Positions 1-9,708 of a DNA stretch of 64,000 nt are shown here, piece after piece. The first letter of the stretch is position 1; each line of letters starts with the position of its first letter. The notes under the pieces were generated by a model, which saw only the letters and a list, made by a program, of their open reading frames with translations, made no database searches and was not told the origin of the DNA. This stretch comes from Mycobacterium sp. IS-1496 (GTDB lineage: Bacteria; Actinomycetota; Actinomycetes; Mycobacteriales; Mycobacteriaceae): assembly GCF_001499995.1 (NCBI RefSeq), contig NZ_LQIU01000010.1:1-64000 (forward strand). The letters are read 5' to 3'. Position numbers and translations under genes: made by a program.

Positions 1-1
1 G

Positions 2-112
2 CCGGCCGGTCCTTCACACCTGATGTCGGCAAAACGCATGCTCGCCAACCCGAAGGCGGCAGCCACCGTACGAGCCAAACACCAGATGCAAAGCATCCAA
101 CCACCGCGATAG
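2..112 (+). CDS. possible C-terminal tail of a truncated upstream gene
   Basis: Frame 2 is open from the window edge to a TAG at 110-112 and gives 36 residues containing the stretch SAKRMLANPKAAATVRAKHQ, which is basic and looks helical. The base composition is less GC-rich than the neighbouring genes. I do not recognise a family. It could be the end of a real gene whose body lies outside the window, or a chance open frame; no start or domain is visible. Confidence 0.3.
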   Translation, partial: PAGPSHLMSAKRMLANPKAAATVRAKHQMQSIQPPR

Positions 113-169
113 CGGCTACCTCACCCTGACACTGACGCCCACCGTAGTCGCGCAGGGTCGACGCGACCC

Positions 170-670
170 CTAGCGCGGCGTGAGCCGGAAGACGGGGATG
201 TGACGGCCGATCGGTTCGGTCTTCGAGCGGTAGTCGCTCCAACCGGCGTAGACCTGCTCGGCGAGCCCGTAGACACGTGCGTAGTCATCGGGGTCGGTGA
301 TCTCCGCCGCGACGAACTTCTCGTCGCCCAATTCGCATTCGGGGTGCGCCTTGAGGTTGTGGTACCACTGCGGATGTCGCGGTCCGCCGTAGTTGGAGGC
401 GGTCACGATGGGGTTCGGCCCGTCGTGGAAATACGTGATCTGGTGCAGTCGGGGCTGACCCGACTTCGCGCCCGTGGTCAGCAGCGGTGCGGTGGACGGC
501 CCCCCGAAGATCGACGGATAGCGGCCGCCGGTCGCGCGGTACAGCCACGGGTCGACGCGGGAGAAGAGGTGGTGTGCGAGGAACTGCCCCCGAGGCGACC
601 GACTGAAGCTCTCGATGGCCGTGTACCAGCGGCTGTGTTTCTTGTACGGGTCGACGTAACGCAGCGGCAT
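170..670 (-). CDS. F420-type nitroreductase family protein (Ddn-like, DUF385)
   Basis: Predicted 166-residue member of the deazaflavin-dependent nitroreductase family, small split-barrel proteins that bind cofactor F420 and reduce varied substrates. The family core is visible: LLTTGAKSGQPR followed by an ASNYGGPRHPQWYHNL segment, then the usual C-terminal RxIPVFRLTPR-like end. The start ATG at 670 is chosen over a TTG three codons upstream because a TAGCTT hexamer stands 7 nt before it. Its substrate cannot be told from sequence. It is transcribed away from the MFS gene and appears monocistronic. Confidence 0.85.
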   Translation of the reverse strand: MPLRYVDPYKKHSRWYTAIESFSRSPRGQFLAHHLFSRVDPWLYRATGGRYPSIFGGPSTAPLLTTGAKSGQPRLHQITYFHDGPNPIVTASNYGGPRHPQWYHNLKAHPECELGDEKFVAAEITDPDDYARVYGLAEQVYAGWSDYRSKTEPIGRHIPVFRLTPR

Positions 671-677
671 GGGTCTC

Positions 678-683
678 AAGCTA
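678..683 (-). promoter_or_regulatory. leaderless -10 for the nitroreductase
   Basis: TAGCTT on the minus strand, 7 nt upstream of ATG 670. It implies transcription starting at or next to the start codon. Confidence 0.5.
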
Positions 684-726
684 CCTCCGCCCGAAGCCGG
701 TTTGTGCAGGATCAGCCCAGGTCAGC

Positions 727-740
727 GCGTTTTCAAACGC
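727..740. promoter_or_regulatory. 14-bp inverted repeat, possible operator or weak hairpin
   Basis: Arms GCGTTT and AAACGC around TC. The site lies between the end of the MFS gene and the nitroreductase promoter, about 45 bp upstream of the latter's -10. Its half-site resembles that of the operator-like palindrome at 1941-1952, so the same TetR protein might bind both, but it could also be a short terminator stem for the MFS gene. Confidence 0.3.
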
Positions 741-761
741 TTTGGAAAGAGCTCGTCGGCG

Positions 762-1955
762 TCATCCGATGGCCACCGCGTCCTCGGCGCGCTCGGCGGT
801 GCTGCGGCGCCGCCCGTACGCCGCGACGGCGATCGACACCGCCGACAGTGCCGCCGCCACGGCGAACGCCGGTGCGAACTGCGCGCTGGTGATGACGGCG
901 CCCAGGACGGTGGCGCCGACGGCCTGTCCGAACATGAGCGCGACGAACAACATCGCGGTGCCCGCCGCGGCGTTCGCGGGATCGATCGCGGTGGTCCACA
1001 AGATGAGTGACGAGGTGGCGGCGGTGAACCCCCACCCGAAGGCGACGCAACCCAGCAGTGCGGCGGGTGTGACGTCCGGGACCGCCGCGAGGAGCAGGAT
1101 GGCGCCGGTCATCACCGCGCACGTCGATGTCCACGCGGTCACGGGTGTGAGCTTGGCGAGCGGCTTGGCGGTGACGATCACCGCGGCCGAGCCGACGCCG
1201 AGGACGATCCATGCGGTGATCGTGCCGCGCTGTGAGACGGCGCCCGTCTCGACGAGCAGACTCCGGCCGTAGGTCCACACCGCACTGGACGCGGCGCCCA
1301 TGAGGACCGCCGCGGCGATGGCTGCGACGTGTTGCCTCACCCATGCGGTCGAGGGCCTGCGCGGGTGGTCCTGTGATGAGGTCCGGGCGGCTCGGTCCAC
1401 CGCGAGCACTGCCGCGGCACACGCGGCGGTCACCGCGCCGATCACGACCCAGGTGAGACGCCACTGCGGCAGGAGCAGCAGCGCCAGCACTCCCGCGACG
1501 ACCAGACCGGGTCCGGTGCCCCCGTTGACCATCGCCTGTGCGCCGTCGACTCGGCGAGGCTCTATGTTGCGGGCGACGATGCTCACCATGGCCGGCGAGG
1601 CGATACCCGCGCCGGCGGAGCTGAGCACCGCGAAGACGCCGAAGGCCAGGATGCCGTGGGCGGCGGACATCCCCCACACGCCCACGCATGCCGTTGCGGC
1701 CGCCGACATGATCAGGGGCCGCGGGAGCCGGTGGCCGAGAGCGAAACCGACTGCGGCAGCGACGCAGTAGAACAGCGACGACGCCGACGAGATGTACCCG
1801 GCCACGGCCGCATCCAGACCGAGTTCGGCCTGGATGTCGGGCAGGAACAGCCCGTAGGCCAACCGCACCAGTCCGTAGGTCGCGGCGATGAAGCTGGTCC
1901 CGAAGGCGATGACGAGGGCCTCGCGGCCGCCGACAAACGAAAACGATCGTTTCAC
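762..1955 (-). CDS. MFS transporter
   Basis: About 397 residues with alternating hydrophobic segments along the whole length, fitting a 12-helix major facilitator of the inner membrane. The first helix starts at about residue 11 (EALVIAFGTSFIAATYGLVR). It is probably an exporter under control of the divergent TetR gene, since such pairs commonly encode drug or metabolite efflux; no substrate can be inferred. The GTG start at 1955 is chosen because TAAACT lies 7 nt upstream and because longer versions read into the TetR gene on the other strand. Confidence 0.85.
   Translation of the reverse strand: MKRSFSFVGGREALVIAFGTSFIAATYGLVRLAYGLFLPDIQAELGLDAAVAGYISSASSLFYCVAAAVGFALGHRLPRPLIMSAAATACVGVWGMSAAHGILAFGVFAVLSSAGAGIASPAMVSIVARNIEPRRVDGAQAMVNGGTGPGLVVAGVLALLLLPQWRLTWVVIGAVTAACAAAVLAVDRAARTSSQDHPRRPSTAWVRQHVAAIAAAVLMGAASSAVWTYGRSLLVETGAVSQRGTITAWIVLGVGSAAVIVTAKPLAKLTPVTAWTSTCAVMTGAILLLAAVPDVTPAALLGCVAFGWGFTAATSSLILWTTAIDPANAAAGTAMLFVALMFGQAVGATVLGAVITSAQFAPAFAVAAALSAVSIAVAAYGRRRSTAERAEDAVAIG
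1941..1952. promoter_or_regulatory. TetR-type operator palindrome
   Basis: AAACGATCGTTT is a perfect 12-bp palindrome a few bases inside the MFS gene, just downstream of its predicted transcription start and about 28 bp from the TetR start. Its position suits a roadblock or occlusion by the adjacent TetR protein. Confidence 0.55.
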
Positions 1956-1962
1956 TTCTGCG

Positions 1963-1968
1963 AGTTTA
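1963..1968 (-). promoter_or_regulatory. leaderless -10 for the MFS gene
   Basis: TAAACT, 7 nt before GTG 1955. It overlaps by two bases the opposing -10 of the TetR gene, so the two promoters probably compete. Confidence 0.55.
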
Positions 1969-1972
1969 GGCT
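1967..1972 (+). promoter_or_regulatory. leaderless -10 for the TetR gene
   Basis: TAGGCT, 7 nt before ATG 1980. It favours this ATG over the ATG at 1974. Confidence 0.5.
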
Positions 1973-1979
1973 GATGACC

Positions 1980-2555
1980 ATGCCGGTGCGCAAGAGCTCC
2001 GAGGACAAACTGCTCGACGCAGTCGATGACCTGGTGTTCTCCCGCGGAATCGAATCCACTCCGGTGGACGCGGTCCTCGCCAGGGCGGGCGTGTCGGCGG
2101 CGACGCTGTACCGCGGCTTCCGGAGCAAGGAGGCGCTGATCGCGGCCGCCCTGGAACGCCGCCACGAGCGGTGGCGCATGGTGTGGGACCGGGCCGTCGC
2201 CGCTGCGGCCGATGACGAGGAGCGGCTACTGGCGGTCTTCGACGCGGTGGACGACTTCGCCCGGCGGCCGGACGGAGCGCGGTGGTGCGCCTTCCTCGGA
2301 ACCGCCGCGGAATACGCCGACCCGCCGGCAGAGATCGCCGAGGCCGTGCGACGCGACACGGACTACCTCCGAGAAAGGTTGCGCGAGTTGGCTTCCCGAC
2401 TCCCCTGCGCCGACCCCGACGGACTGGCCGAGTCGGTGCTGGTGGTGCTCACCGGAGAACTGGCCATGAAACTGCGGGACAACCGCCGGCGTCGATCCAC
2501 GACTGGCCGCCAGATCGCGAAGACGGTGATCGCCGCCGCGACCGACCAGTCGTAG
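1980..2555 (+). CDS. TetR/AcrR-family transcriptional regulator
   Basis: 191-residue repressor-type protein. The N-terminal helix-turn-helix is clear at about residues 10-55 (VDAVLARAGVSAATLYRGFR then SKEALI), the TetR signature; the C-terminal two thirds is the helical ligand-binding and dimer domain. It is divergent from the MFS transporter with only 24 bp between starts, and a 12-bp palindrome sits at the MFS start. The expected role is repression of the transporter and probably of itself, relieved by an unknown ligand. The gene ends directly at a hairpin-forming repeat. Confidence 0.88.
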   Translation: MPVRKSSEDKLLDAVDDLVFSRGIESTPVDAVLARAGVSAATLYRGFRSKEALIAAALERRHERWRMVWDRAVAAAADDEERLLAVFDAVDDFARRPDGARWCAFLGTAAEYADPPAEIAEAVRRDTDYLRERLRELASRLPCADPDGLAESVLVVLTGELAMKLRDNRRRRSTTGRQIAKTVIAAATDQS

Positions 2556-2620
2556 CCGCGAGGGTGCATGTCTGCACGCGACGCGCCGCCGATTGCACAG
2601 CAGTTTGCGCACGCTCGCGG
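2556..2620. repeat. 65-bp intergenic inverted-repeat element, copy A
   Basis: Starts one base after the TetR stop and ends 35 bp before the end of whiA, so it lies between convergent genes. The outer arms are CCGCGAGGGTGCA-like on the left and TGCGCACGCTCGCGG on the right, with a shared inner segment TGTCTGCAC. A second copy with the same arms and order lies at 37919-37982. RNA from either strand would fold into a long stem, so it may act as a transcription terminator here. It looks like a dispersed mycobacterial palindromic repeat. Confidence 0.7.
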
Positions 2621-2655
2621 TTGATGCGAATCACCCTGGCGGGCAGCGGGTCCGG

Positions 2656-3633
2656 CTAGGCGTCCTCGAGCAGGTCGGGCGTCACGGCGGATTCGGTGTC
2701 CGGGATGCCGTCTTGCTTGGCCTTGCGGTCGGCCATCGACAGCAGCCGCCGAATGCGGCCGGCGACAGCGTCTTTCGTCATCGGCGGGTCGGCCAACCGG
2801 CCCAGTTCCTCGAGCGAGGCCTGGCGGTGCTCGACCCGCAGCTTGCCCGCGGACGCCAGATGGTCGGGAACCGTGTCACCGAGGATCTCGAGCGCCCGCT
2901 CCACCCGGGCGGCCGCCGCGACCGCGGCGCGCGCCGAGCGGCGCAGGTTGGCATCGTCGAAGTTCGCCAACCGGTTGGCGGTGGCCCGGACTTCCCGCCG
3001 CATCCGGCGCTCTTCCCACGTCAGCCGCGTGTCCTGAGCACCCATCCGGGTCAGCAGCGCACCGATCGCCTCGCCGTCGCGCACCACCACCCGGTCGCTG
3101 CCGCGCACCTCCCGCGCCTTGGCGCTGACACCGAGCCTGCGGGCGGCGCCGACCAGCGCCAGCGCCGCCTCGGGCCCCGGGCAGCTCACCTCCAGCGCCG
3201 AGGACCGTCCCGGTTCGGTGAGCGAACCGTGCGCCAGGAACGCGCCCCGCCAGGCCGCCTCCGCGTCGGCGACACTGCCGCCCACCACCTGGGCGGGTAG
3301 CCCACGCACCGGACGGCCCCGCAGATCGAGCAGTCCGGTCTGGCGCGCCAACGCCTCGCCGTCCTTGGCGACCCGCACCACGTATCGCGTGCTCTTGCGA
3401 ATACCGCTGGCCGACAACATGTGTACGACGGCGTTGTAGCCGTACAGGTCGTAGATGTCCTTGCGCAGCCGGCGCGCGATGATGCCGAGGTCCACCTCGG
3501 CCTCGACGACCACCCGGCCGGACACGATGTGCAGCCCCCCGGCGAAGCGCAGCAGCGACGCGACCTCGGCGCGGCGAGCGCTCACCGAATTCACCACGAG
3601 TCGGCTCAGCTCGTCTTTGACCTCGGCTGTCAT
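2656..3633 (-). CDS. whiA: WhiA DNA-binding regulator
   Basis: 325 residues, the usual WhiA length. WhiA proteins couple a LAGLIDADG homing-endonuclease-like N-terminal domain (about residues 1-200, with conserved [13 protein letters not shown] and [16 protein letters not shown]) to a C-terminal helix-turn-helix (about 230-315). The tail [20 protein letters not shown] is the family's DNA-binding signature. In actinobacteria it activates cell-division and differentiation genes. ATG 3633 is chosen because it overlaps the cuvA stop as ATGA. It is the last gene of uvrC-rapZ-cuvA-whiA. Confidence 0.95.
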   Translation of the reverse strand: MTAEVKDELSRLVVNSVSARRAEVASLLRFAGGLHIVSGRVVVEAEVDLGIIARRLRKDIYDLYGYNAVVHMLSASGIRKSTRYVVRVAKDGEALARQTGLLDLRGRPVRGLPAQVVGGSVADAEAAWRGAFLAHGSLTEPGRSSALEVSCPGPEAALALVGAARRLGVSAKAREVRGSDRVVVRDGEAIGALLTRMGAQDTRLTWEERRMRREVRATANRLANFDDANLRRSARAAVAAAARVERALEILGDTVPDHLASAGKLRVEHRQASLEELGRLADPPMTKDAVAGRIRRLLSMADRKAKQDGIPDTESAVTPDLLEDA

Positions 3634-4652
3634 CGCCACGAGTCGTCACCTCTCGGTCGGTTGGAAGTCGGGGTCGCCGCCGTCGGCACCTCGTCGCGGC
3701 CCCCCGCCGTCCCGCGAAGCCGGACACCTTCCAGTGCCGCGGCCAGTCGCGCCGGATCATGTAAAGGTGTACCAGGTCGGCAGACGTCGGCGAACTCTAC
3801 TCGGGCATCGAGGATCTTCGCTGTCCGGCTCAGCTGGTCCCGCTCCCGATCACTGGGCACCCGGCTGGCGTCCACGATGATGTCGTGCACGGTGAAGTTC
3901 GGCGCGTGCTGCGACAGCACATGGATGTGCCGCTCGACGGAGAAACCCGCCGTCTCCCCCGGTTCGGCGGCCAGGTTGAGCACCAGTGCCCGGCGCGCCG
4001 ACGTCGCACGCAACGCGGCGGCGAGTTCCGGTACCAGCACGTGCGGGATGACGCTGGTGAACCACGAGCCCGGCCCCAGCACCACCAGGTCGGCCGACAT
4101 GATCGCGTCGACGGCCTGGCGGGTGGCCGGCGGATCACCCGGCAGCAACCGCACCCGGCGCACCTTGCCCACGGTCGTCGCGATCGCCACCTGACCGCGG
4201 ATCACGCGGCTCATCCGCGGATCGGATTCCAGGCCGGCGACGTCGGCCTCGATCTGCAGCGCGATCGGGCACATCGGCAGCACCCGTCCCTTGACGCCGA
4301 GGATGCGGCCCAGCTCGTCGAGCGCGGCGACCGGGTCGGCCAGCACCTCGGACAGACCCGCCAACATCAGATTGCCGATCGGATGGCCCGCCAGCGCCCC
4401 GCTGCCACCGAACCGGTGCTGGATGATGGTCGCCCACAGCCGGCCGTGCGGACTGTCAGAGGCCAACGCGGCCAGCGCCATTCGCAGATCTCCCGGCGGC
4501 ACGATGTCCAGTTCGCTGCGCAGCCGGCCCGACGACCCACCGTCGTCGGCGACCGTGACCACAGCGGTGACGTGCGGGCTGAGCCGTCGCGCCGCGGACA
4601 GCGTCGCGTACAGCCCGTGTCCGCCGCCGAGTGCGACGATGCGAGGGCTCAT
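3630..4652 (-). CDS. cuvA: YvcK/CuvA gluconeogenesis and morphogenesis factor
   Basis: 340 residues of the CofD-like YvcK family, with the N-terminal nucleotide-sugar-binding glycine loop [11 protein letters not shown] and the family motif [12 protein letters not shown]. The segment [12 protein letters not shown] and the late [12 protein letters not shown] match family members. In B. subtilis and M. tuberculosis (CuvA) the protein binds UDP-sugars and links carbon supply to peptidoglycan synthesis and cell shape. The start follows a GGAGGG ribosome site. It overlaps whiA by 4 nt and lies 25 nt after rapZ. Confidence 0.93.
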   Translation of the reverse strand: MSPRIVALGGGHGLYATLSAARRLSPHVTAVVTVADDGGSSGRLRSELDIVPPGDLRMALAALASDSPHGRLWATIIQHRFGGSGALAGHPIGNLMLAGLSEVLADPVAALDELGRILGVKGRVLPMCPIALQIEADVAGLESDPRMSRVIRGQVAIATTVGKVRRVRLLPGDPPATRQAVDAIMSADLVVLGPGSWFTSVIPHVLVPELAAALRATSARRALVLNLAAEPGETAGFSVERHIHVLSQHAPNFTVHDIIVDASRVPSDRERDQLSRTAKILDARVEFADVCRPGTPLHDPARLAAALEGVRLRGTAGGRDEVPTAATPTSNRPRGDDSWR

Positions 4653-4677
4653 CTGCCCTCCTCGCGTGCGGGCAGGC

Positions 4678-5589
4678 TCATTCGCGCCCCAGATCCCGGT
4701 GCAGCACCCGCACCGTGAGCTCGTCACCGCCTTGCAGCCGCCCCGCCAGCGCCTCGGCCATCGCCACGCTGCGGTGTTTGCCGCCCGTGCAGCCGATCGC
4801 GACGGTCATGTAACGCTTCCCCTCCCGCCGGTATCCGTCGATGACGACGTTCAGGAGCCGATGGTAGGTGTCGAGGAACTCTTCCGCGCCGGGCTGACCC
4901 AACACGTAGTCGCGGACGTCGGGATGCTGCCCGGTGTGCGGGCGCAACGCGTCGACCCAGTGCGGATTGGGCAGGAAGCGCACGTCCATGACGATGTCGG
5001 CGTCCATCGGCAGGCCGTATTTGTAGCCGAACGATTCGACCGTCACGTTGGTCTCCGCGGCCACCTCGCCGCCGAACGCCCGCTCGATGCTCTCCCGCAG
5101 CGCGTGCACCGACAGCTTCGACGTGTCGATCACCAGATCGGCCGAGGCGCGGACCGGGGCGAGCAGCGCCCGTTCCCGCGCGATGCCCTCGGCCAGCGTC
5201 TGCCCGCCCTGAAGCGGGTGGCTGCGCCGGTTCTGCTCGTAGCGGCGCACCAGGATGTCGTCGCTGGCCTCGAGGAACAGTACGCGCGGAGTGATGTCAC
5301 GGGTCGCCAGATCGCGGCGCACCCAGTCCAGGTCGCCGGTGAACCCTCGTGACCGCACGTCCATGACGACCGCCAACTGGGTGATGCGCGAACCGGCGGC
5401 GAGCCCCAGCTCGACCATCCGGGCGATCAGCTCCGTCGGCAGGTTGTCGGCGACGTACCACCCGAGGTCCTCGAGCACTTTCGCCGCGGTTCCCCGGCCG
5501 GCGCCGGACAGCCCGGTGACCAGGACGACGTCGATACCCGTGCGATCGACATCCCCCCGCAGCTGTTCGCTCATGTCCGACTCTGTCAT
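4678..5589 (-). CDS. rapZ: RapZ-type nucleotide-binding protein (YvcJ family)
   Basis: 303 residues. The N-terminal P-loop reads [16 protein letters not shown], with Arg where many P-loops have Lys. The DNLPTEL and MDVRSRGF motifs of the family follow, and the C-terminal domain has the conserved [18 protein letters not shown] and [11 protein letters not shown]. Family members bind nucleotides or UDP-GlcNAc, and E. coli RapZ is an RNase adaptor controlling GlmS; the mycobacterial role is less defined. The start overlaps the uvrC stop by 4 nt (ATGA), indicating translational coupling. Confidence 0.93.
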   Translation of the reverse strand: MTESDMSEQLRGDVDRTGIDVVLVTGLSGAGRGTAAKVLEDLGWYVADNLPTELIARMVELGLAAGSRITQLAVVMDVRSRGFTGDLDWVRRDLATRDITPRVLFLEASDDILVRRYEQNRRSHPLQGGQTLAEGIARERALLAPVRASADLVIDTSKLSVHALRESIERAFGGEVAAETNVTVESFGYKYGLPMDADIVMDVRFLPNPHWVDALRPHTGQHPDVRDYVLGQPGAEEFLDTYHRLLNVVIDGYRREGKRYMTVAIGCTGGKHRSVAMAEALAGRLQGGDELTVRVLHRDLGRE

Positions 5590-7592
5590 CCCGTCACCCT
5601 GCGTTGATCATCGTCGATGGCGCCGGTGTCCGCGCCGGAATCGGCCGGTGCGGCCTCCGGCACCCCCAGCGCCTCCAGCACCGCACGGGCGGTCGCGACC
5701 CCGATACCCGGCACCGCGGTGATCTCCTCGACCGTCGCCTCCTTCAGCCGCGCCACCGAACCGAAGTGCGTGACCAGCGCTTTGCGCCGGTGTTCGCCGA
5801 GCCCGCGCACCGAATCCAGCGCCGAGGCGGTCATCCGCTTGGACCGCTTGCTGCGGTGGTAGGCGACGGCGAAGCGATGCGCCTCGTCACGCACCCGCTG
5901 CAGCAGGTAGAGACCCTCGCTGTTGCGCGGCATGATCAGCGGATCCGGCTCCGACGGCACCCACACCTCCTCGAGGCGTTTGGCCAACCCGATCACCGCC
6001 ACGTCGCTGATCCCCAGGTCGTCGAGCACCGCCTGCGCCGCGTTGACCTGCGGTGCGCCGCCGTCGACGACGAACAGGTTCGGCGGATAGGCGAACTTGC
6101 GCGACTTGCCTTCGGCGGACAGTTCGGTCGGATGCTGGGTGTCGTGCAGGTGCCGGTAGAAGCGGCGGCGCGTGACCTCCGCGATCGAGGCGACGTCGTC
6201 GCTGCGGCCGTCGCCCGCGGCCTCGCGGATCGCGTAGTGCCGGTAGTCCGATTTGCGGGGCAGCCCGTCCTCGAACACCACCAGCGACGCGACCACGTCG
6301 GTGCCCTGGACGTGGCTGATGTCGATGCACTCGATCCGCAGCGGCGCGTCGGCCAATCCGAGCGTGTCCTGAATGCTTTGCAGCGCAGCGGTTCTCGCGG
6401 TGAAGTCGCCGGCCCGCTTGAGTTTGTGCTGCGCCAGCGCCTCCTTGGCGTTGCGCTGCACCGTCTCGAAGAGCGCCTTCTTGTCGCCTCGCTGCGGTAC
6501 CCGCAGTGCCACCCGGGAGCCCCGCAGCTGGGACAGCCACTCGGTCAACTCGTCGGCGTTGTCGGGCAGACACGGGACCAGCACCTGACGCGGCACGGGA
6601 TTCGTCGCCTCGTCCAGGCCGTTGTCGCTCGCCCCGCCGAGTTCGGCCTGATCACCGTAGAACTGGGTGAGGAACTGTTCGACCAGCTGACCCTCGCCGG
6701 ATTCGCCGGGCTCCCCGGACTTCTCGACGACCCAGCCGCGCTGACCGCGCACCCGCCCGCCGCGCACGTGGAAGACCTGTACCGCCGCCTCGAGATCGTC
6801 GTCGGCGAAGGCCACGACGTCGGCGTCCGTACCGTCGCCCAACACGACCGTCTGCTTCTCCAGCGCCCTGCGCAGCGCGCCGATGTCGTCACGCAGCCGG
6901 GCGGCCCGCTCGAAGTCGAGGTCCTCGGCGGCGGCGTTCATCTTCCGTTCCAGGTCGCGGACCAGCCGGTCGGTCTTACCCGACAGGAAGTCGCAGAAGT
7001 CGAGCACGATCTGGCGGTGCTCGTCGGCGCTGACCCGCCCGACGCACGGCGCTGAGCACTTGTCGATGTAGCCGAGCAGACACGGACGGTCGATCTGGTT
7101 GTGCCGCTTGAACACTCCGGCCGAACAGGTCCGCGCCGGGAAGACCCGGGTGAGCAGATCGACGGTCTCGCGGATCGCCCAGGCATGCGAGTACGGCCCG
7201 AAGTAGCGCACACCCTTCTTCCGTGGACCGCGGTACACCTTCAGCCGCGGGAACTCCTCGTTGAGGGTGACGGCCAGCACGGGGTAGGACTTGTCGTCGC
7301 GGTAGCGGATGTTGAACCGCGGGTCGAACTCCTTGATCCAGTTGTACTCGAGTTGCAGCGCCTCGACTTCGGTGTTGACGACGGTCCACTCGACCTTGCC
7401 CGCCGTCATCACCATCTGCCTGGTCCGCGGCGCCAGACCGGACAGGTCGGCGAAGTAGGAATTCAAGCGGCTGCGCAGGCTCTTGGCCTTACCGACATAG
7501 ATCACCCGGCCGTGCGGGTCCCGGAACCGGTAGACGCCCGGTTCGACGGGGATCGACCCGGGCGCGGGCCGGTACGTCGATGGATCGGGCAC
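5586..7592 (-). CDS. uvrC: UvrABC excinuclease subunit C
   Basis: 668 residues of the nucleotide-excision-repair nuclease that makes both incisions around a UvrAB-bound lesion. Visible in order: the GIY-YIG nuclease (about 12-95, [20 protein letters not shown]), a cysteine cluster (about 170-190), the UVR UvrB-contact motif (about 205-240, [20 protein letters not shown]), the RNase H-like nuclease (about 400-545, [17 protein letters not shown] and [10 protein letters not shown]), and tandem helix-hairpin-helix DNA-binding motifs (about 590-645). The GTG start has a -10 hexamer 6 nt upstream. It is the first gene of the operon leading to whiA. Confidence 0.97.
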   Translation of the reverse strand: MPDPSTYRPAPGSIPVEPGVYRFRDPHGRVIYVGKAKSLRSRLNSYFADLSGLAPRTRQMVMTAGKVEWTVVNTEVEALQLEYNWIKEFDPRFNIRYRDDKSYPVLAVTLNEEFPRLKVYRGPRKKGVRYFGPYSHAWAIRETVDLLTRVFPARTCSAGVFKRHNQIDRPCLLGYIDKCSAPCVGRVSADEHRQIVLDFCDFLSGKTDRLVRDLERKMNAAAEDLDFERAARLRDDIGALRRALEKQTVVLGDGTDADVVAFADDDLEAAVQVFHVRGGRVRGQRGWVVEKSGEPGESGEGQLVEQFLTQFYGDQAELGGASDNGLDEATNPVPRQVLVPCLPDNADELTEWLSQLRGSRVALRVPQRGDKKALFETVQRNAKEALAQHKLKRAGDFTARTAALQSIQDTLGLADAPLRIECIDISHVQGTDVVASLVVFEDGLPRKSDYRHYAIREAAGDGRSDDVASIAEVTRRRFYRHLHDTQHPTELSAEGKSRKFAYPPNLFVVDGGAPQVNAAQAVLDDLGISDVAVIGLAKRLEEVWVPSEPDPLIMPRNSEGLYLLQRVRDEAHRFAVAYHRSKRSKRMTASALDSVRGLGEHRRKALVTHFGSVARLKEATVEEITAVPGIGVATARAVLEALGVPEAAPADSGADTGAIDDDQRRVTG

Positions 7593-7598
7593 GCTCCC

Positions 7599-7604
7599 AG
7601 GTTA
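7599..7604 (-). promoter_or_regulatory. leaderless -10 for uvrC
   Basis: TAACCT, 6 nt before GTG 7592. It is the likely promoter of the whole uvrC-rapZ-cuvA-whiA operon. Confidence 0.55.
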
Positions 7605-7689
7605 CTGCCGCGACCGACGCGGCTCGGAGCCGCGCGACCCGCTGAACAAGCCACGGCGTGACCTACGGACAGGTCGCGAGTGACTCCGC

Positions 7690-7695
7690 TACCGT
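7690..7695 (+). promoter_or_regulatory. leaderless -10 for the gamma-glutamyltransferase
   Basis: TACCGT, 6 nt before GTG 7702. Confidence 0.55.
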
Positions 7696-7701
7696 CGAAG
7701 G

Positions 7702-9687
7702 GTGCGGATACCGGCGTCGGTGCAGAGGGTGACCGCCCTGCTCGCAGGGGTGGTGTTGCTCATGGCCGGATGCTCCGACGCCGAGCAGGCCCCGCCCACC
7801 CCGCCGCCGGTGCCCTGCGAAATGGTGTCGAACGGCACTCCCACCCCCAAGACCCCCGAAGCCGCGCCGCCCGGCCAGGGCGAGGAGGACCTGGCCAACG
7901 AGCCGGAGGTGGGCACCGGTTACCGCAAGGACATGACGGCGGTGGTCACCGCCCGCTACTCGGTGTCGACGGCGAACCCGCTGGCCACCCAGGCCGCGTG
8001 CCGGGTGCTGCGCAGCGGCGGCACCGCGGCCGACGCCCTGGTGACCGCCCAGGCGATGCTCGGGCTGGTCGAACCGCAGTCCTCCGGCGTCGGGGGCGGT
8101 GGCTTCCTGCTGTACTACGACGCGGCCTCCGGAGCGGTGCAGGCCTACGACGGCCGCGAGGTCGCGCCCGCGGCGGCGACCGAGAACTACCTGCGCTGGG
8201 TCAGCGACACCGACCGCACGCCACCCAAACCGGATGCGCGCGCGTCCGGCCGATCGATCGGCGTCCCCGGCATCGTGCGGATGCTGCAGACCGCCCACGA
8301 CGCCCACGGCAAGACCACGTGGCGGGAGCTGTTCGAACCGGCCGTCCGGCTGGCCGACGACGGCTTCGACGTCAGCCCGCGGCTGGCGGCGGCCATCTCC
8401 GACAGCCGGGAGGAACTGCGGGTCGACGCCGCGGCGAGCCGATACTTCCTCAACGCCGACGGCAAGCCGAAGCCCGCGGGCAGCCGGCTGACCAACCCCG
8501 CCTACGCCAAGACCCTGAGCGCGATCGCCTCCGACGGCGCCGACGCGTTCTACCGCGGCGCGATCGCAGAGGCCGTCGTGGAGGCCGCCGCCGACGCCTC
8601 GGGCGGACGCACCCCCGGCGCGCTGACGCTGCAGGATCTGGCCGACTACCGGGTCGAGGTCCGCCGGCCGCTGTGCAGGCCGTACCGCGGTAAGGAGATC
8701 TGCGGGATGCCGCCGCCGTCGTCGGGCGGTATCGCGGTGCTCGCCACGCTCGGGATGTTGGAGCGGTTCCCGATGGCCGACCACCGCCCCGACGACATCG
8801 ACCGCAACGGCGGCAGGCCCGACGCCATGGGGGTGCACCTGATCTCCGAGGCCGAGCGGCTGGCCTACGCCGACCGGGACCGCTACGTCGCCGACACCGC
8901 CTTCGTGCCGCTTCCCGGCGGCACGGCGGACACGCTGCTGAACACCGCCTACCTGGCCGGCCGCGCCGCGCTGATCAACGAGAAGCGCAGCATGGGCACC
9001 GCCCGACCCGGTGAGTTCGGGCCGCCCGCCCCCCCCACCCCGCAGCCCCCCGAGCACGGCACCAGCCAGGTCAGCATCGTCGACTCCTACGGCAACGCGG
9101 CGTCGCTGACCACCACCGTGGAGTCGCAGTTCGGGTCGTTCCACATGGTCGACGGGTTCCTGCTGAACAATCAGCTGACCGACTTCTCGGCCGAACCGGC
9201 GGGCCCCGACGGCGTGCCCGTGGCCAACCGGCTGCAACCCGGTAAGCGCCCCCGCAGCACCATGTCCCCGACGCTGGTGTTCGACGCACCGCCCGGCCCT
9301 CCCGCCCCACCCGGCACCCGAGGCCCGCTCTATGCGGTGCTCGGCTCCCCCGGCGGCGCGGTCATCATCCAATTCGTGGTGAAGACCCTTGTCGGCCTGC
9401 TGGATTGGGGCCTGGACCCACAGCAGGCGGTGGGCATGGTGGATTTCGGGGCCGACAACACCCCGGAGACCAACGTGGGCGGTGAACACCCCAACATCGA
9501 CATCGCCGACAACGGTGACCACGATCCGCTCGTGACGGGTCTGCGCAGACTCGGTCACCGCGTCGATCTCGCCGACCAGTCCAGTGGGCTGTCGGCGATC
9601 GTCCGCGACGACGCCGGCTGGATCGGCGGCGCCGACCCGCGCCGTGAGGGGATGGTCATGGGCGACGGCCGGCGGGCGGGAGCGTAG
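7702..9687 (+). CDS. ggtB: gamma-glutamyltransferase lipoprotein (GgtB-like)
   Basis: 661 residues. A lipoprotein signal with lipobox LMAGC (Cys24) predicts export and lipid anchoring. The Ntn-hydrolase body follows: family motif PQSSGVGGGGFLLYYD in the large subunit, then the self-cleavage and catalytic Thr at about residue 454 in HGTSQVSIVDSYGNAASLT, starting the small subunit, which has the oxyanion motif PGKRPRSTMSPT. It would cleave gamma-glutamyl bonds of glutathione or other peptides outside the membrane. A proline-rich linker lies at about 436-450. It resembles the M. tuberculosis GgtB lipoprotein in layout. The acetyltransferase gene follows after 21 nt. Confidence 0.92.
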   Translation: MRIPASVQRVTALLAGVVLLMAGCSDAEQAPPTPPPVPCEMVSNGTPTPKTPEAAPPGQGEEDLANEPEVGTGYRKDMTAVVTARYSVSTANPLATQAACRVLRSGGTAADALVTAQAMLGLVEPQSSGVGGGGFLLYYDAASGAVQAYDGREVAPAAATENYLRWVSDTDRTPPKPDARASGRSIGVPGIVRMLQTAHDAHGKTTWRELFEPAVRLADDGFDVSPRLAAAISDSREELRVDAAASRYFLNADGKPKPAGSRLTNPAYAKTLSAIASDGADAFYRGAIAEAVVEAAADASGGRTPGALTLQDLADYRVEVRRPLCRPYRGKEICGMPPPSSGGIAVLATLGMLERFPMADHRPDDIDRNGGRPDAMGVHLISEAERLAYADRDRYVADTAFVPLPGGTADTLLNTAYLAGRAALINEKRSMGTARPGEFGPPAPPTPQPPEHGTSQVSIVDSYGNAASLTTTVESQFGSFHMVDGFLLNNQLTDFSAEPAGPDGVPVANRLQPGKRPRSTMSPTLVFDAPPGPPAPPGTRGPLYAVLGSPGGAVIIQFVVKTLVGLLDWGLDPQQAVGMVDFGADNTPETNVGGEHPNIDIADNGDHDPLVTGLRRLGHRVDLADQSSGLSAIVRDDAGWIGGADPRREGMVMGDGRRAGA

Positions 9688-9708
9688 CGACTTGGGGAAT
9701 CGGACCGA

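Noticed and set aside
43..169. Insertion-sequence end at the left edge
   Set aside because: No terminal inverted repeat, target duplication or transposase motif can be seen in this short stretch.
2556..2620. CRISPR-like repeat
   Set aside because: Only two copies 35 kb apart, no spacers, no cas genes.
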